Shown: positions 18,001 through 25,165, counted from the stretch's first letter. The stretch: 64,000 bases of DNA from an uncultured Saprospirales bacterium (GCA_938008535.1 CALLKF010000138.1:24082-88081), one strand, 5' to 3'. Notes: generated by a model not told the origin, from the letters alone. Program-made: numbers and translations.

Positions 18001-19090
18001 AACTACCTCCTAATAAATAACCACCATCTGACGTTGGTATTATTATACTCAATTCATCGATTGATGTACCACCAAAAGATGCTTGCCAATCAATAATAGT
18101 TGAATCGTTACAGTTACATTTTGCTGAAGCAACTATTGTAATTGGAATTAATAACGTATCGGTATTTACAGGACTGTTACTTACTATGCGTATTCTATAA
18201 AATTCACCGACTTCTGTAGTTGGAATGGTACATGATATTGTACCGTTTCCACTTGCAATATTAGACACTGTTCCAATTGTAACAGGTGCTGCAAAACTTC
18301 CTGCTGCGTTACTTAATTGCACAGTAAAATCATTGGTTGCGCTAAATGTACCACAAGTAATTGCATAATCTACCAGTTGTGTGCTACCTGCACACCAGGT
18401 TGTGGAACGCGGTACAATGCTTACTTCTTGCGATGTAATTTTTATTGGTGTGATAAATGTATCTATAACGGTTGGACTGTTACTTACCAATCTTATTTTA
18501 TATGCTGTGCCAATGGCTGTTGTTGGTGGAACCGTACATGAAATTATGCCACTACCACTTGCAACATTAGATACTGTACCTATTGTAACTGGTGATGCAA
18601 AACTACCTGCTGCATTACTCAATTGTACGGTAAAATCATTAGTTGTATTGAATTTACCACAGGTAACAGCAAAATTTACTGTCTGTGTACTGCCTGCACA
18701 CCAAGTGGTAGTTGCAGATGAAACAGAAATTTCAGGTGGTTTAACAGCGCCTAAAAAATAGTTATTGCTGTTTACTACTGGTGAAACTCTGTTTACACGA
18801 ATTCTGTAATTTCCGGCAGCCGTGTTTGGCGGCAATGTAACGGTAAAAGATTGTGCGCCTGTTCCGTGTGTATTGGTGGCAAGTATAGTACCTGGGAAAA
18901 TACCAAAATTCCCTAATTCAATCGTAAATGCTGATGTGCCTCCAAAGATTCCTACTGTATAATCTACTGTAATACTATTGCCTGCACAATATGGATCAGC
19001 AGGCGTAACATTGGTTACAGTGATTGTCTGTCCATGTGCAAATAATGAAATAAAGATAAATACTAAAAATATTTGTATACGTATTTTCAT
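12056..19090 (-). CDS. Giant T9SS surface protein with three predicted seven-bladed propellers
   Basis: I start it at 19090, where 'MKIRIQIFLVFIFISLFAHGQ' forms a clear signal peptide; the frame is open a further 34 codons upstream without a better start. The product is 2344 residues. Order: three Ig-like/beta-sandwich repeats ('TTWCAGSTQ..V.' type, about 20-350); seven repeats; an Ig-like spacer ('RTTTICAGNTLAIDYSITSC'); seven repeats; a near-identical spacer; seven repeats; two further beta domains; and a C-terminal sorting region ('PVELLNFSGK' then 'GVYFLRFQNEKNTKTNKIII'). The repeats are about 60 residues, built around 'SDGGYLLGG', 'GNKTRNSFG' and 'DYWIVKIDANGTKQWDSIYGG'. Seven per block fits seven-bladed beta-propellers. 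A surface adhesin or ligand-binding role is inferred; no catalytic motif is seen. It is divergent from a two-component system. Confidence 0.9.
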   Translation of the reverse strand: MKIRIQIFLVFIFISLFAHGQTITVTNVTPADPYCAGNSITVDYTVGIFGGTSAFTIELGNFGIFPGTILATNTHGTGAQSFTVTLPPNTAAGNYRIRVNRVSPVVNSNNYFLGAVKPPEISVSSATTTWCAGSTQTVNFAVTCGKFNTTNDFTVQLSNAAGSFASPVTIGTVSNVASGSGIISCTVPPTTAIGTAYKIRLVSNSPTVIDTFITPIKITSQEVSIVPRSTTWCAGSTQLVDYAITCGTFSATNDFTVQLSNAAGSFAAPVTIGTVSNIASGNGTISCTIPTTEVGEFYRIRIVSNSPVNTDTLLIPITIVASAKCNCNDSTIIDWQASFGGTSIDELSIIIPTSDGGYLLGGSSFSNAGGNKTRNTFGNFDYWVVKIDMNGIKQWDSIYGGTGLDILKTITSTNDGGYLLGGYSSSPASGTKTRNTINTDDYWIVKINANGTKQWDSIYGGTNVDHLNSIFPTSDGGFLLGGESSSNANSIKTKSSFGGKDYWLVKINSNGTKQWDSIYGGSFDDELISVTSTTDGGYLIGGSSSSPANGNKTRNSFGINDYWLLKINANGTKQWDSIFGGTSFDELKAIAPTSNGGYLLSGNSSSPASGNKTRNSFNLSYDYWIVKIDANGTKQWDSAYGGTSGDILSNFISSADGNYLLSGYSPSLPSGNKTTNSFGNNDYWIVKINDNGTKLSEDIFGGSSDDITTSLIATDDNGYIIGGRSASGINGNKTTANFGSNDYWVAKVAPPLVLSATPRTTTICAGNTLAIDYSITSCRDFKVGNTIKVELSDATGSFTSATLLLTQSTVASIGTLTVTIPTTEIGVFYKIRVSSSSPKDTVIIGNLFTIVAQSKCTCPTDNMIIDWQQSYGGTLSDFSYVNIPTSDGGYILGGTSESGISGNKTTTNFGGTDYWIIKIDANGIKQWEQVFGGTGNDELTSIISTTDGGYLIGGYSLSGTSGNKTTANFGNNDYWIIKIDANGVKQWEKNYGGSNFDELNSIAVVGDGTFILGGTSSSSVSGNKSTSVYISGFEDYWIIKIDADGNKIWEKVYGSNIDDKLKTIKASSDGNFWLCGISRGLPAFDKTTTNYGGQDFWIIKIDKDGTKISDYNYGGSLNETLQCAAIATDGSLILAGNTESSISGNKITGNFGNEDFWVIKIDNSGNIIWDKSYGGTNRELLSSITPTSDNGFYISGTSASGATGNKTTANIGGLGAFDYWITKVDNNGNMIWDKSYGGTISDNLSSLLTTSDNGFIMSGFSYSTISGNKTTTNLGSSDYWLVKVAPPLELSATARTTTICAGNTLAIDYSITSCRDFKAGNSIKVELSDATGSFTSATTLLTQITVAASGTLTVTIPTTAIGEFYKIRVSSSSPNDTVIIGNLFTVVTPSQCNCTNETTTEWQASFGGTSGDNLDIIIPTADGGYLLGGNSSSGSSITKTRNTFGLSDYWVVKIDSNGIKQWDSIYGGTSFESLSKIIPTSDGGYLLGGHSESNANGNKTRNSIGLYDYWIVKIDANGTKQWDSIYGGTSDDMLTSIISTNDGGYLLGGISESNASGNKTRNSFGFDDYWVIKIDANGTRQWDSIFGGAGIDQMQAIISTADGGYLLGGGSSSNISGNKTRNSFGGTDYWLVKIDHNGTKQWDSIYGGNVNDGITAITITNDGGYLLAGASLSGVGGNKTTGVFGSADCWLVKIDANGIKQWDRAYGGTSTDAIVSLTPTNDNGYLLGASSASGISGNKTINSFGIFDDYWVVKIDANGIKINEKVYGGTSADEVTSMVATKDGGYLIAGYSQSGITGNKTTANFGFNDYWIMKVVPTPKITPVSVSRTIICSPDSLKVFFDKGTCGTFKTGNKFYVQLSNSVGSFATPTILDSLISITTPNSIITKTPASLTEAPNYKIRLVSTLPAVISDTVSNIQILTYPNISTLTESCSSGKQFSATVPASSSKQWQLNGSDIASATANSFFPVLFGNYRLRTFNAGCKDTSDVYSVIPATVASTNTCTITDGLTRFICDNTTGNVIVKIVDAPGGNVLGSTSAKLYIDASVQFYQTQPYVQRHYDITPASSGAANVTLYVPQSEYNAYNTAVASNYPHLPSNPSDALNINNLVITQYHGTSVSHLPGTYSGTTEYLQSPAVVNTWNSSTNMWEINFNVTAFSGIFLHTLQNFALPVELLNFSGKYLENKSVIQLNWQTASELNCAYFEVERMNKNGSFEYVGTVDCNGTTSVLNNYTLDDFNYIIGNNYYRLKQVDEDGKTTYSNIILIMVDDVNSFYFQTISDKNILTISSSDAGTISLYNANGSLIQSIQTNANNTQIISTVQFAKGVYFLRFQNEKNTKTNKIIIK
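13648..14890 (-). repeat. Propeller block C: seven 60-residue (about 180 bp) repeats
   Basis: Seven units encode 'DGGYLLGG...GNKT...FG..DYW.VKID.NG...W' blocks, beginning at 'EWQASFGG' and closing at 'NDYWIMKV'. Several neighbouring units keep long identical DNA stretches around the 'QWDSIYGG' coding segment, at about 180-bp spacing. Confidence 0.85.
15240..16495 (-). repeat. Propeller block B: seven 60-residue repeats
   Basis: Seven units from 'IDWQQSYGG' to 'SDYWLVKVAPP'. This block is the most diverged of the three: units 4-5 have 'DFW' instead of 'DYW' and lack the 'QWDSIYGG' wording. The spacer after it is nearly identical to that after block A. Confidence 0.85.
16848..18090 (-). repeat. 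Propeller block A: seven 60-residue repeats
   Basis: Seven units from 'IDWQASFGG' to 'NDYWVAKVAPP'. The first half-unit and last half-unit complement each other, as expected if the N- and C-terminal strands share one propeller blade. Confidence 0.85.
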
Positions 19091-19137
19091 AAGCAAAATG
19101 GTTTGTATAAAAATAGCACCATATGTATATAGCCACA

Positions 19138-19155
19138 ATAACACGAATGTGTTAT
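19138..19155. promoter_or_regulatory. Inverted repeat in the divergent control region
   Basis: ATAACAC-N4-GTGTTAT is a perfect 7-bp inverted repeat between the giant T9SS gene and the histidine kinase gene. It could be an operator, for example for the adjacent LuxR-type regulator, but that is only inference from position and symmetry. Confidence 0.3.
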
Positions 19156-19239
19156 ACATTGAAATAAAAAAAACTGGTATATTGAGTATCATAAGCTCTA
19201 TTAAATAGAATTTATCAAGCCATAAAAATCATAAAACAA

Positions 19240-20568
19240 ATGTTCGAATTCTTTTTTCTTTTTATTGCCATACTTACGTTTCAGGTTCTCATCATATCTA
19301 TACAATATGCGTATGTAAAAAGAACGGAGTTTGTGTATTACATTTCGTATCTGATGTTGGTTGCTGCATATGTTGGTGGCAAAGTTCTTTTTTTAGATAA
19401 TATCTATCATCTAAAAGTTAATTCGCTTTTATTGTTTGATAAACCAACAGTGATATTGAGCACTATGTTTTATTATAAGTTTTCGCGACAGTTAATGGAT
19501 ATAAAATCAAACCATGATCGTATTTATCAGCAAGTATTAAAAGTGGAAAAACTCTTGTTGGCTTATGGAATTCTAGAATTTATTATTCTTTTGATTTTAG
19601 GTCCAAGTATGATAGAAGAATATATTTTTCGCATTTTTTATTTTAGCATTTTCTGCTATTCTTGCCATTTCATGTATAGTGTTTATAAAGTAAATATTTC
19701 ACCATTTTTTATGTTTATTACCATTGGATCGTTTTTTGTTTTTTTAGGTACGCTTGGAACTTTTAGTTTATTTGAATTTTACTTTGCAGGAAATAAATTC
19801 ATAACTAATTATATTCTCTTACCATTCGAAATTGCTGTTTCTATTGAAATGGTGGTGTTTAATACTGCGTTAGGTTATAAAACATATTTGAACGAAAAAG
19901 AAAAAACAAAAATTGAACAACAATATATTTCTGAGTTAAAACAGAAAAATGCTATTCAACAAAACTTATTACAATTGAAACAAAAAATATCGAGTGATTT
20001 GCATGACGATGTTGGTTCTACCTTAGGAAATATTTCACTGTTTGCTGATTTGAATTTAAATAATTCTGAAAATGCAGCTCGCGAGAATCTAAAACACATC
20101 GTTCGGTTATCTAACCAAGGTATAGAAGATATTAGAACAATGCTTTGGGTTTTAAATCCTGCAAAAGATAAATGGCTGGATTTGTTTGATAAAATAATTG
20201 GTGATTTTAAACCACTGCTCGAAAACCTGAATATTGAATTTACTATTGATATTGATAAAAATCTTGAAGTATTGAACGTACCTATTTTAACCAAACGAAA
20301 TACTATTCTTATTTTAAAAGAAGCATTGCATAATATTGTAAAGCATGCGAAATGTTCGAAGGTATTTTTCACAGCAAATCTTCAGAATGATATAATAAAT
20401 ATTGTATTGCAAGACAATGGAATCGGTTTCGATAAAACAGAAAACTCTAATGGAAATGGCTTGACAAATATTTTATATAGAGCACATGAAATAGATGCAA
20501 AAATTGATTTAAAAAGCGATGATAAAAATGGAACTACGTATTTCATTTCTTTGACCAATAAAATCTAA
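19240..20568 (+). CDS. Sensor histidine kinase (HisKA_3/NarX type)
   Basis: 442 residues. Six to seven membrane helices fill the first 215 residues with no large extracellular domain, then a coiled linker (about 222-250), the phosphoacceptor motif 'SDLHDDVGSTL' (His near 257) of the HisKA_3 group, and an ATPase domain with N-box 'EALHNIVKHAKCS' and 'DNGIGFDKT'/'NGNGLTNI' boxes. Such kinases pair with NarL/LuxR-type regulators, and one follows 54 bp downstream. The signal is unknown; many membrane helices suggest sensing within the membrane. Confidence 0.9.
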   Translation: MFEFFFLFIAILTFQVLIISIQYAYVKRTEFVYYISYLMLVAAYVGGKVLFLDNIYHLKVNSLLLFDKPTVILSTMFYYKFSRQLMDIKSNHDRIYQQVLKVEKLLLAYGILEFIILLILGPSMIEEYIFRIFYFSIFCYSCHFMYSVYKVNISPFFMFITIGSFFVFLGTLGTFSLFEFYFAGNKFITNYILLPFEIAVSIEMVVFNTALGYKTYLNEKEKTKIEQQYISELKQKNAIQQNLLQLKQKISSDLHDDVGSTLGNISLFADLNLNNSENAARENLKHIVRLSNQGIEDIRTMLWVLNPAKDKWLDLFDKIIGDFKPLLENLNIEFTIDIDKNLEVLNVPILTKRNTILILKEALHNIVKHAKCSKVFFTANLQNDIINIVLQDNGIGFDKTENSNGNGLTNILYRAHEIDAKIDLKSDDKNGTTYFISLTNKI

Positions 20569-20622
20569 CTACTTATAAAAAACTGATTTGTATAAAATAG
20601 TACAAATACCTATCTTGTAACG

Positions 20623-21282
20623 GTGAGCCAATCAAACGAAATAATAAAAATTTGTATCGTAGAAGACAATACAGATATGCGAACTATTCTTTCTAAGTTA
20701 GTACAATCTGAAAATAGTTTTGAGTTGGTTGGTGTTTATAAAAACGGTATAGAAGCATTAAAAAATATTCCAACTATTGAAACTGATATTGTGTTGATGG
20801 ATATAAATATGCCAATGATGAATGGCATTGAATGTGTGAAAGCATTAAACAATCTATCAAAAAAGACGCAATATTTAATGTGTACTATTTTAGAAGATGA
20901 CGACAGTATTTTTAATGCGCTGGCTGCAGGTGCAAATGGTTATTTACTAAAAAATTCATCGCACCAAAAAATTAAAGAAGCAATTATTGAGTTATATAAT
21001 GGCGGCGCGCCAATGAGCACTTCCATTGCGAGAAAAGTAATTTCTGAATTTAAACAAACACCAATTATTAAAGATGAAAATCCTATCGACACAAATATTG
21101 CTTCACTCACGCAACGCGAGTTTGAAACATTAGAATTACTGGCAAAAGGGTTTTTATATAAAGAAATAGCACATCAATTAGATATCAGTGTTGAAACTGT
21201 AAGAAGACATATTCATAACATCTATAAAAAGTTGCACGTTGCTAATAAAACAGAAGCAGTGAATCGCTATTTCGAAAGATAA
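20623..21282 (+). CDS. LuxR/NarL-type response regulator
   Basis: 219 residues from a GTG start (no closer ATG fits). Receiver domain 5-125 with acidic pair 'VEDN', phosphoacceptor Asp in 'IVLMDINMP' and Lys in 'YLLKNSS'. C-terminal LuxR helix-turn-helix at about 155-217 with 'LTQREFETLELLAKGFLYKE' and 'ISVETVRRHIHNIYKKLHV'. It is the likely partner of the preceding kinase. The target may be the divergent T9SS gene (inference). Confidence 0.92.
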   Translation: MSQSNEIIKICIVEDNTDMRTILSKLVQSENSFELVGVYKNGIEALKNIPTIETDIVLMDINMPMMNGIECVKALNNLSKKTQYLMCTILEDDDSIFNALAAGANGYLLKNSSHQKIKEAIIELYNGGAPMSTSIARKVISEFKQTPIIKDENPIDTNIASLTQREFETLELLAKGFLYKEIAHQLDISVETVRRHIHNIYKKLHVANKTEAVNRYFER

Positions 21283-21475
21283 TTTTCATTATTTATTGAA
21301 AGTTTGAAAACTACCATAATTGTTAATTTAACACGCCATACATCAAATCTAACTTAGTTTTACATTGTCTTTACATTTGAATGAATTTTGTTTCGCTAAG
21401 TTTAAAATTCACATTCCTTTAACTTGTCTTTTACAAGAAATACATTTTTAAATCAAATTTTAGTAATTGCAATAA

Positions 21476-21507
21476 TTTGACCAATGTCAAGGTCTGATTT
21501 ATCTTTG
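21476..21507 (+). promoter_or_regulatory. Consensus Bacteroidota promoter (TTTG-N20-TATCTTTG)
   Basis: TTTG (21476-21479) and TATCTTTG (21500-21507) match both consensus elements with 20 bases between them. It is the best promoter match found in the window and points to strong expression of the downstream small protein, with a leader of about 36 nt. Confidence 0.75.
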
Positions 21508-21547
21508 TAGTGTCAAATATTGACAAACAAATTAAATCTTTTTAAAA

Positions 21548-21958
21548 ATGGAATTCACTCAAAAATTCAAAGAAGCTGTAGACACTTTAACAGCAGAAAC
21601 AAAATCTAACGTAACTGAATTACGTTACAACGTAGAAAACACGGTTAAAAACGTAGTAAGCGAAGCGAAAGAAGAAGTTGAAATTCAAAAAAACTACTTC
21701 AAACAAACAGCTGAAAGAATCCAGGCAAAATTGAAAGGTCCTTTCACAGTTGAAAAAGTACAAGCTGACGTTAAAGAAGAAGCTAACATTTTCGTTGCTG
21801 AATTAAAAACATCTTTCAATAGAAACGCTGACAGAGTTAAAGGTATCTTCACTGAAGTTGCTGAAAAATCTGAAAAAGTAGCTGACGAAGTGAAAAAAGA
21901 AGTTAAAAAAGCAACTGCTACAGTTAAATCTAAAGCAAAAGCTACAGCGAAAGCATAA
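21548..21958 (+). CDS. Small helical protein with Lys/Ala-rich tail
   Basis: 136 residues, almost wholly helical and highly charged. It has no signal peptide or membrane helix. Residues 1-100 have amphipathic coiled-coil character ('KFKEAVDTLTAETKSNV', 'NYFKQTAERIQAKL'); residues 110-136 are a Lys/Ala tail ('KKEVKKATATVKSKAKATA') like histone H1 tails. It could be a phasin-like or nucleoid/stress protein; I cannot choose. A consensus promoter in front and a 12-bp terminator behind mark it as a monocistronic, probably abundant product. Confidence 0.8.
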   Translation: MEFTQKFKEAVDTLTAETKSNVTELRYNVENTVKNVVSEAKEEVEIQKNYFKQTAERIQAKLKGPFTVEKVQADVKEEANIFVAELKTSFNRNADRVKGIFTEVAEKSEKVADEVKKEVKKATATVKSKAKATAKA

Positions 21959-21983
21959 TCTGAATTTTTAGATTAGCATTTTT

Positions 21984-22019
21984 AAAAAGAGCCGCCAATT
22001 GAAGAGCGGCTCTTTTTTT
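21984..22019 (+). terminator. Strong 12-bp terminator
   Basis: AAAAAGAGCCGC (21984-21995) pairs with GCGGCTCTTTTT (22006-22017), a 10-base loop between, ending in a T run. It lies 25 bp after the stop of the Lys/Ala-rich protein gene. Confidence 0.9.
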
Positions 22020-22032
22020 ATTATAGAAACTC

Positions 22033-22060
22033 TATAACTTATAACCTATAACTTATAACT
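22033..22060 (+). repeat. Four tandem heptamers TATAACY
   Basis: TATAACT, TATAACC, TATAACT, TATAACT run without gaps. The last copy supplies the first bases of the -7 element (TAACTTTG at 22056-22063) of the next gene. Confidence 0.9.
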
Positions 22061-22063
22061 TTG
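22056..22063 (+). promoter_or_regulatory. -7 element only 4 bp before a start codon
   Basis: TAACTTTG ends four bases before the ATG at 22068. With transcription starting about five bases after the final G, the mRNA would begin at or next to the A of ATG, meaning little or no leader. Confidence 0.45.
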
Positions 22064-22067
22064 CAAC

Positions 22068-22319
22068 ATGAGAATTGCAGGCGAAATACAACATCCGATT
22101 TTAAAAATAACCGTACTTCAAATGAATAACCGTTATGTATTGAAACTCGAAGCAAATCATTTGGAACAAACGTATAAATTCAATGAAGACGACAATTTGC
22201 GGACGTTTGAAGATGTAAAAAAATTGGTAGATGATGAGTTTTTAACAGAATGCATCAAACGTTTCTCTGATATGAATAAAAGTCGTGGTGAATCGTATAA
22301 CAGAAATATTTTAGCTTAA
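22068..22319 (+). CDS. Small conserved-type hypothetical protein
   Basis: 83 residues, cytoplasmic by composition. The first half is beta-like ('LKITVLQMNNRYVLKLEA') and the second helical ('FEDVKKLVDDEFLTECIKRF'). I do not recognise a named family. It has its own -7 element overlapping a heptamer repeat, and is followed 65 bp later by another unknown gene. Confidence 0.65.
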   Translation: MRIAGEIQHPILKITVLQMNNRYVLKLEANHLEQTYKFNEDDNLRTFEDVKKLVDDEFLTECIKRFSDMNKSRGESYNRNILA

Positions 22320-22384
22320 TTTACAAAAGAGAATTTCTAATGGTATAGAAAACCTTATCTTCGATTTATAAAATAATTAAATAC

Positions 22385-23377
22385 ATGAAAGCAGACATCA
22401 AAAAAATATATGAAGCACACGTGGCTTTTGAATTAGAGCAATTCGATAAAAAACACCTGAAAGCTAATATCAAAGAAGAAATTAGTGTCGTTTGGAAATG
22501 GTTAGATTCTGTGAAATTAAACGATGTTTCTTCTGTTGAAAAAGTTATTGATTTTGAAGATAGAAATATTAAAGACAGAAAATTAACGAAACACCAAAAA
22601 GAATATATCGTTGATATTTCCAATTCTATTCACGAATTAGCGTTGAAAAGCAAACACACAGTTGCTGATTTCATTGATGAAGATACTTTTAATGATGTTG
22701 CTGATAAAGTGATCGCGCAAAAAGAAATTCGCGAAAAAATTATTTCAGATGTAGTAAAAAATCCATTTTATGGTGAGATGATTGCTGACACGTTATACGA
22801 TGGAATTAAATCGTTTGCAGCGCAAAGCGGACCAAGTAACGAAACAGTTGGCGGTTCGTTGTTCAATATTGGTAAAGGTTTGTTAGGTGCAGCATTATCT
22901 GGTGTTTCGGACACGATTGATAAAAATATCAAAAAATTTATTTCAGATAATTTGCAAAAATCTTTAGTGAAAAATGAGCAAATGCTGAAAGATAAATTAA
23001 GTGATGCAAAGTTACGCGTGATGGCAAAAACCATTTGGGAAAAACTGGAAGATACTAAAGTAAAAGACTTGGCAAGAGGTGTGAAGCTAACCGATCACGA
23101 TAGAAATGAAATATTAATTTCTGCTGAAAAAGCGATAAGTATTGCATTACAATCAGAACCTGTGAAAGAATTAATCTATCATATTTTAAATCATTTTTTC
23201 GAGCATTCAGGCAAAAAATCAATCGCACAAATTTTAGAAGATAATGGCCTCACCGAAAAAAATGCCATCAAAGAAAGCGAAGAATTCATTGTTCCATTTT
23301 TAGAAAAGGCAAACAAAGATGGTTTCTTAAAAGAACGAATCGAAGCTCGATTGAGCAAGTTTTATTCAACATTATAA
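22385..23377 (+). CDS. Hypothetical 330-residue helical protein
   Basis: No signal peptide. Mostly alpha-helical with many Lys/Glu. A Gly-rich stretch near the middle ('GGSLFNIGKGLLGAALSG', about 160-177) could be a short amphipathic or membrane-associated segment between two helical halves. The sequence 'DISNSIHELALKSKHTVADF' and 'RVMAKTIWEKLEDTKV' give no family I can name. The gene ends 2 bp before the convergent DUF5995-like gene, so the two transcripts' ends probably overlap. Confidence 0.7.
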   Translation: MKADIKKIYEAHVAFELEQFDKKHLKANIKEEISVVWKWLDSVKLNDVSSVEKVIDFEDRNIKDRKLTKHQKEYIVDISNSIHELALKSKHTVADFIDEDTFNDVADKVIAQKEIREKIISDVVKNPFYGEMIADTLYDGIKSFAAQSGPSNETVGGSLFNIGKGLLGAALSGVSDTIDKNIKKFISDNLQKSLVKNEQMLKDKLSDAKLRVMAKTIWEKLEDTKVKDLARGVKLTDHDRNEILISAEKAISIALQSEPVKELIYHILNHFFEHSGKKSIAQILEDNGLTEKNAIKESEEFIVPFLEKANKDGFLKERIEARLSKFYSTL

Positions 23378-23379
23378 AA

Positions 23380-24249
23380 CTAATACAATAATTTTTGGTC
23401 ATCCAATACTTGAATTAATTTTTCTCTATCGCGAAATGATTGCCAACAAATTCCATTTGTTTGTTGCGAACTCATTTTATGTTGAACCAAATTCATACCA
23501 CGATTCCAAGATTCGGTTCGCAAGATGTCAATAGCCAAATGTGTAGTAAAACCAATGCCTTTCACATTATCAATGGCTTTGCCTAATTCAAATAACTGAA
23601 AAACATTGTCTGCATTTTGAACACCGTATTGCCTGTTTAATTCTAACGAAGCATTTGGATAGGTAGCTGCAATAAAATCAGTATATTCAACAAAATCTGC
23701 TTCAAATTCTGGTTGTGCTTTAATATTATCTAACACAAAAGGAATGTCATAAGTAATGTGTGCATTGATGCCTGAAAGTGCTAAATGCAAAATGGTGTTT
23801 CGGTTTTCAGCAACTCTAAGAAAATAATTATTCCACGCAGGTTCAATGGTTTTACCTAATAAATATGAATGTAAATTGCGAATAAAATGTTTTGCAAATT
23901 CATTCATAAATGCGCGCCCTTGTGGTGCATATGATGATGAAGAAGTTGATAAAGTTTGATACGCAACATTAGTTACTACATTATATAAAGTAGGAAACGC
24001 GCCAACTCTGTCGTGGTATTTATTCAAAATAGCAGTCAGTGTATTCATGCTATATTTTAATTCCACAATGCTGTAAATTTTTGAAGTATCTGTTAGTTCT
24101 AACAGCAAATTATAATCTTCATCTGCATAAAAAGTAGTGCCTTCGCCAACAATCTTTAAATGTTGTTCTGATAAAGATGGCTGCTTTTCTTTAGTGCAAA
24201 ATGTACAGAAAAGCAAGACGCTGAAATAGATAAGTAATTTATGGTTCAT
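23380..24249 (-). CDS. DUF5995 family lipoprotein
   Basis: I start it at 24249, where 'MNHKLLIYFSVLLFCTFC' is a lipoprotein signal; an upstream ATG at 24294 would bury it. 289 residues. 'GAFPTLYNVVTNVAYQ' and 'ILHLALSGINAHITYDIPFVL' match the DUF5995 pattern of an all-helical domain with conserved His/Asn ('H..L..NAHI..D'). Function of the family is unknown. It lies 61 bp downstream of a gene for an outer-membrane-type protein on the same strand. Confidence 0.75.
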   Translation of the reverse strand: MNHKLLIYFSVLLFCTFCTKEKQPSLSEQHLKIVGEGTTFYADEDYNLLLELTDTSKIYSIVELKYSMNTLTAILNKYHDRVGAFPTLYNVVTNVAYQTLSTSSSSYAPQGRAFMNEFAKHFIRNLHSYLLGKTIEPAWNNYFLRVAENRNTILHLALSGINAHITYDIPFVLDNIKAQPEFEADFVEYTDFIAATYPNASLELNRQYGVQNADNVFQLFELGKAIDNVKGIGFTTHLAIDILRTESWNRGMNLVQHKMSSQQTNGICWQSFRDREKLIQVLDDQKLLY

Positions 24250-24310
24250 ACTTAAAGTTAGAAAATTAATTCTATAAATCAAATACCACAACAATTAAAT
24301 ATTCCAGAAA

Positions 24311-25123
24311 TTATTTCTTCTTTTTCTCTTTTGTCTTCTCTTTCGTATTTAGAAATCTAAAAACCAAACCACTTGAACAAATAAATCTTGGTGAAGTTTT
24401 CAAGAAACCAGCGCCAGCAGAAAAATCAAATTGCAACCATTTATTAAATAAATACGCAAAGCCAAGATTACCACGCACATCAAATCGTTCGCCTTGTGGA
24501 TAGAAACCAAATACTTCTAAAAATAATTTTATTTGTTGATGTTTCGATGTTGGTTTTCCTATAACTTTAGTGTAGTTGGTTGCTACTGCAAAATTATACG
24601 TTGGCTTTGCATCTTCACCATTCCAAAATAAACCATAATTATAAATCATGCCAAAATTCTTTGGTAAATATTGTTCCATTACAATTTTAAAATAAGGTGC
24701 AACATACTTTGTTCTGAAATTTTTTGTCGAAATTATATTCACACTCAAACCACCAATAAAAGAACTACCTGGCGCATATTTTTTAGCATCAATCATTTTA
24801 ATTTTCATGCCTAAATAAATTGGATGCAAACCTGTTTCTTTATAGGTTTCCGCTTTATAAGTAGTTGCATCGCCATTTATTCTAAACTCGAAATAATTAC
24901 TGATTCCATATTTTAATAAAAAATTTGGTGCTTGAATTTCATGGTAATTCTTAAAATAATTATAGGTAACACCAACTTCAACTTGTGCTTTTCCTTTTGG
25001 AACTAGTAAATTTCCTTCTGCATTAGAGCCACGTGTGGTGGCAAAATGAAAGATAGCTGTGTCTTGTGAAATTGCATTTTTACTTAGAAATAAAACGGTT
25101 AAAACGAATAGTAATTTTCTCAT
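24311..25123 (-). CDS. Outer-membrane beta-barrel protein, MetA-like transporter type
   Basis: 270 residues with signal peptide 'LLFVLTVLFLSKNAISQ' and about 12 alternating strands. 'AEGNLLVPKGKAQVEVGVTY', 'KYGISNYFEFRI' and 'PIYLGMKI' follow the family called MetA-pathway of phenol degradation/transporter, whose members are outer-membrane channels of unclear substrate. The C-terminus is a Lys/Glu run ('KEKTKEKKKK') rather than the usual aromatic residue, which is odd for a barrel and may be a short periplasmic tail. It is divergent from the carbonic-anhydrase-like gene. Confidence 0.75.
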   Translation of the reverse strand: MRKLLFVLTVLFLSKNAISQDTAIFHFATTRGSNAEGNLLVPKGKAQVEVGVTYNYFKNYHEIQAPNFLLKYGISNYFEFRINGDATTYKAETYKETGLHPIYLGMKIKMIDAKKYAPGSSFIGGLSVNIISTKNFRTKYVAPYFKIVMEQYLPKNFGMIYNYGLFWNGEDAKPTYNFAVATNYTKVIGKPTSKHQQIKLFLEVFGFYPQGERFDVRGNLGFAYLFNKWLQFDFSAGAGFLKTSPRFICSSGLVFRFLNTKEKTKEKKKK

Positions 25124-25165
25124 TTTATAAAAATACCAAAATTAACTACATTTACAAAAAAATAA

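Noticed and set aside
15564..18761. Plus-strand frames antisense to the giant T9SS gene
   Set aside because: They follow the repeat period of the minus-strand gene and have no signals of their own.
19091..19192. 34 extra codons at the front of the giant T9SS gene
   Set aside because: The signal peptide begins at the ATG at 19090; the upstream part would bury it and contains the inverted repeat of the divergent control region.
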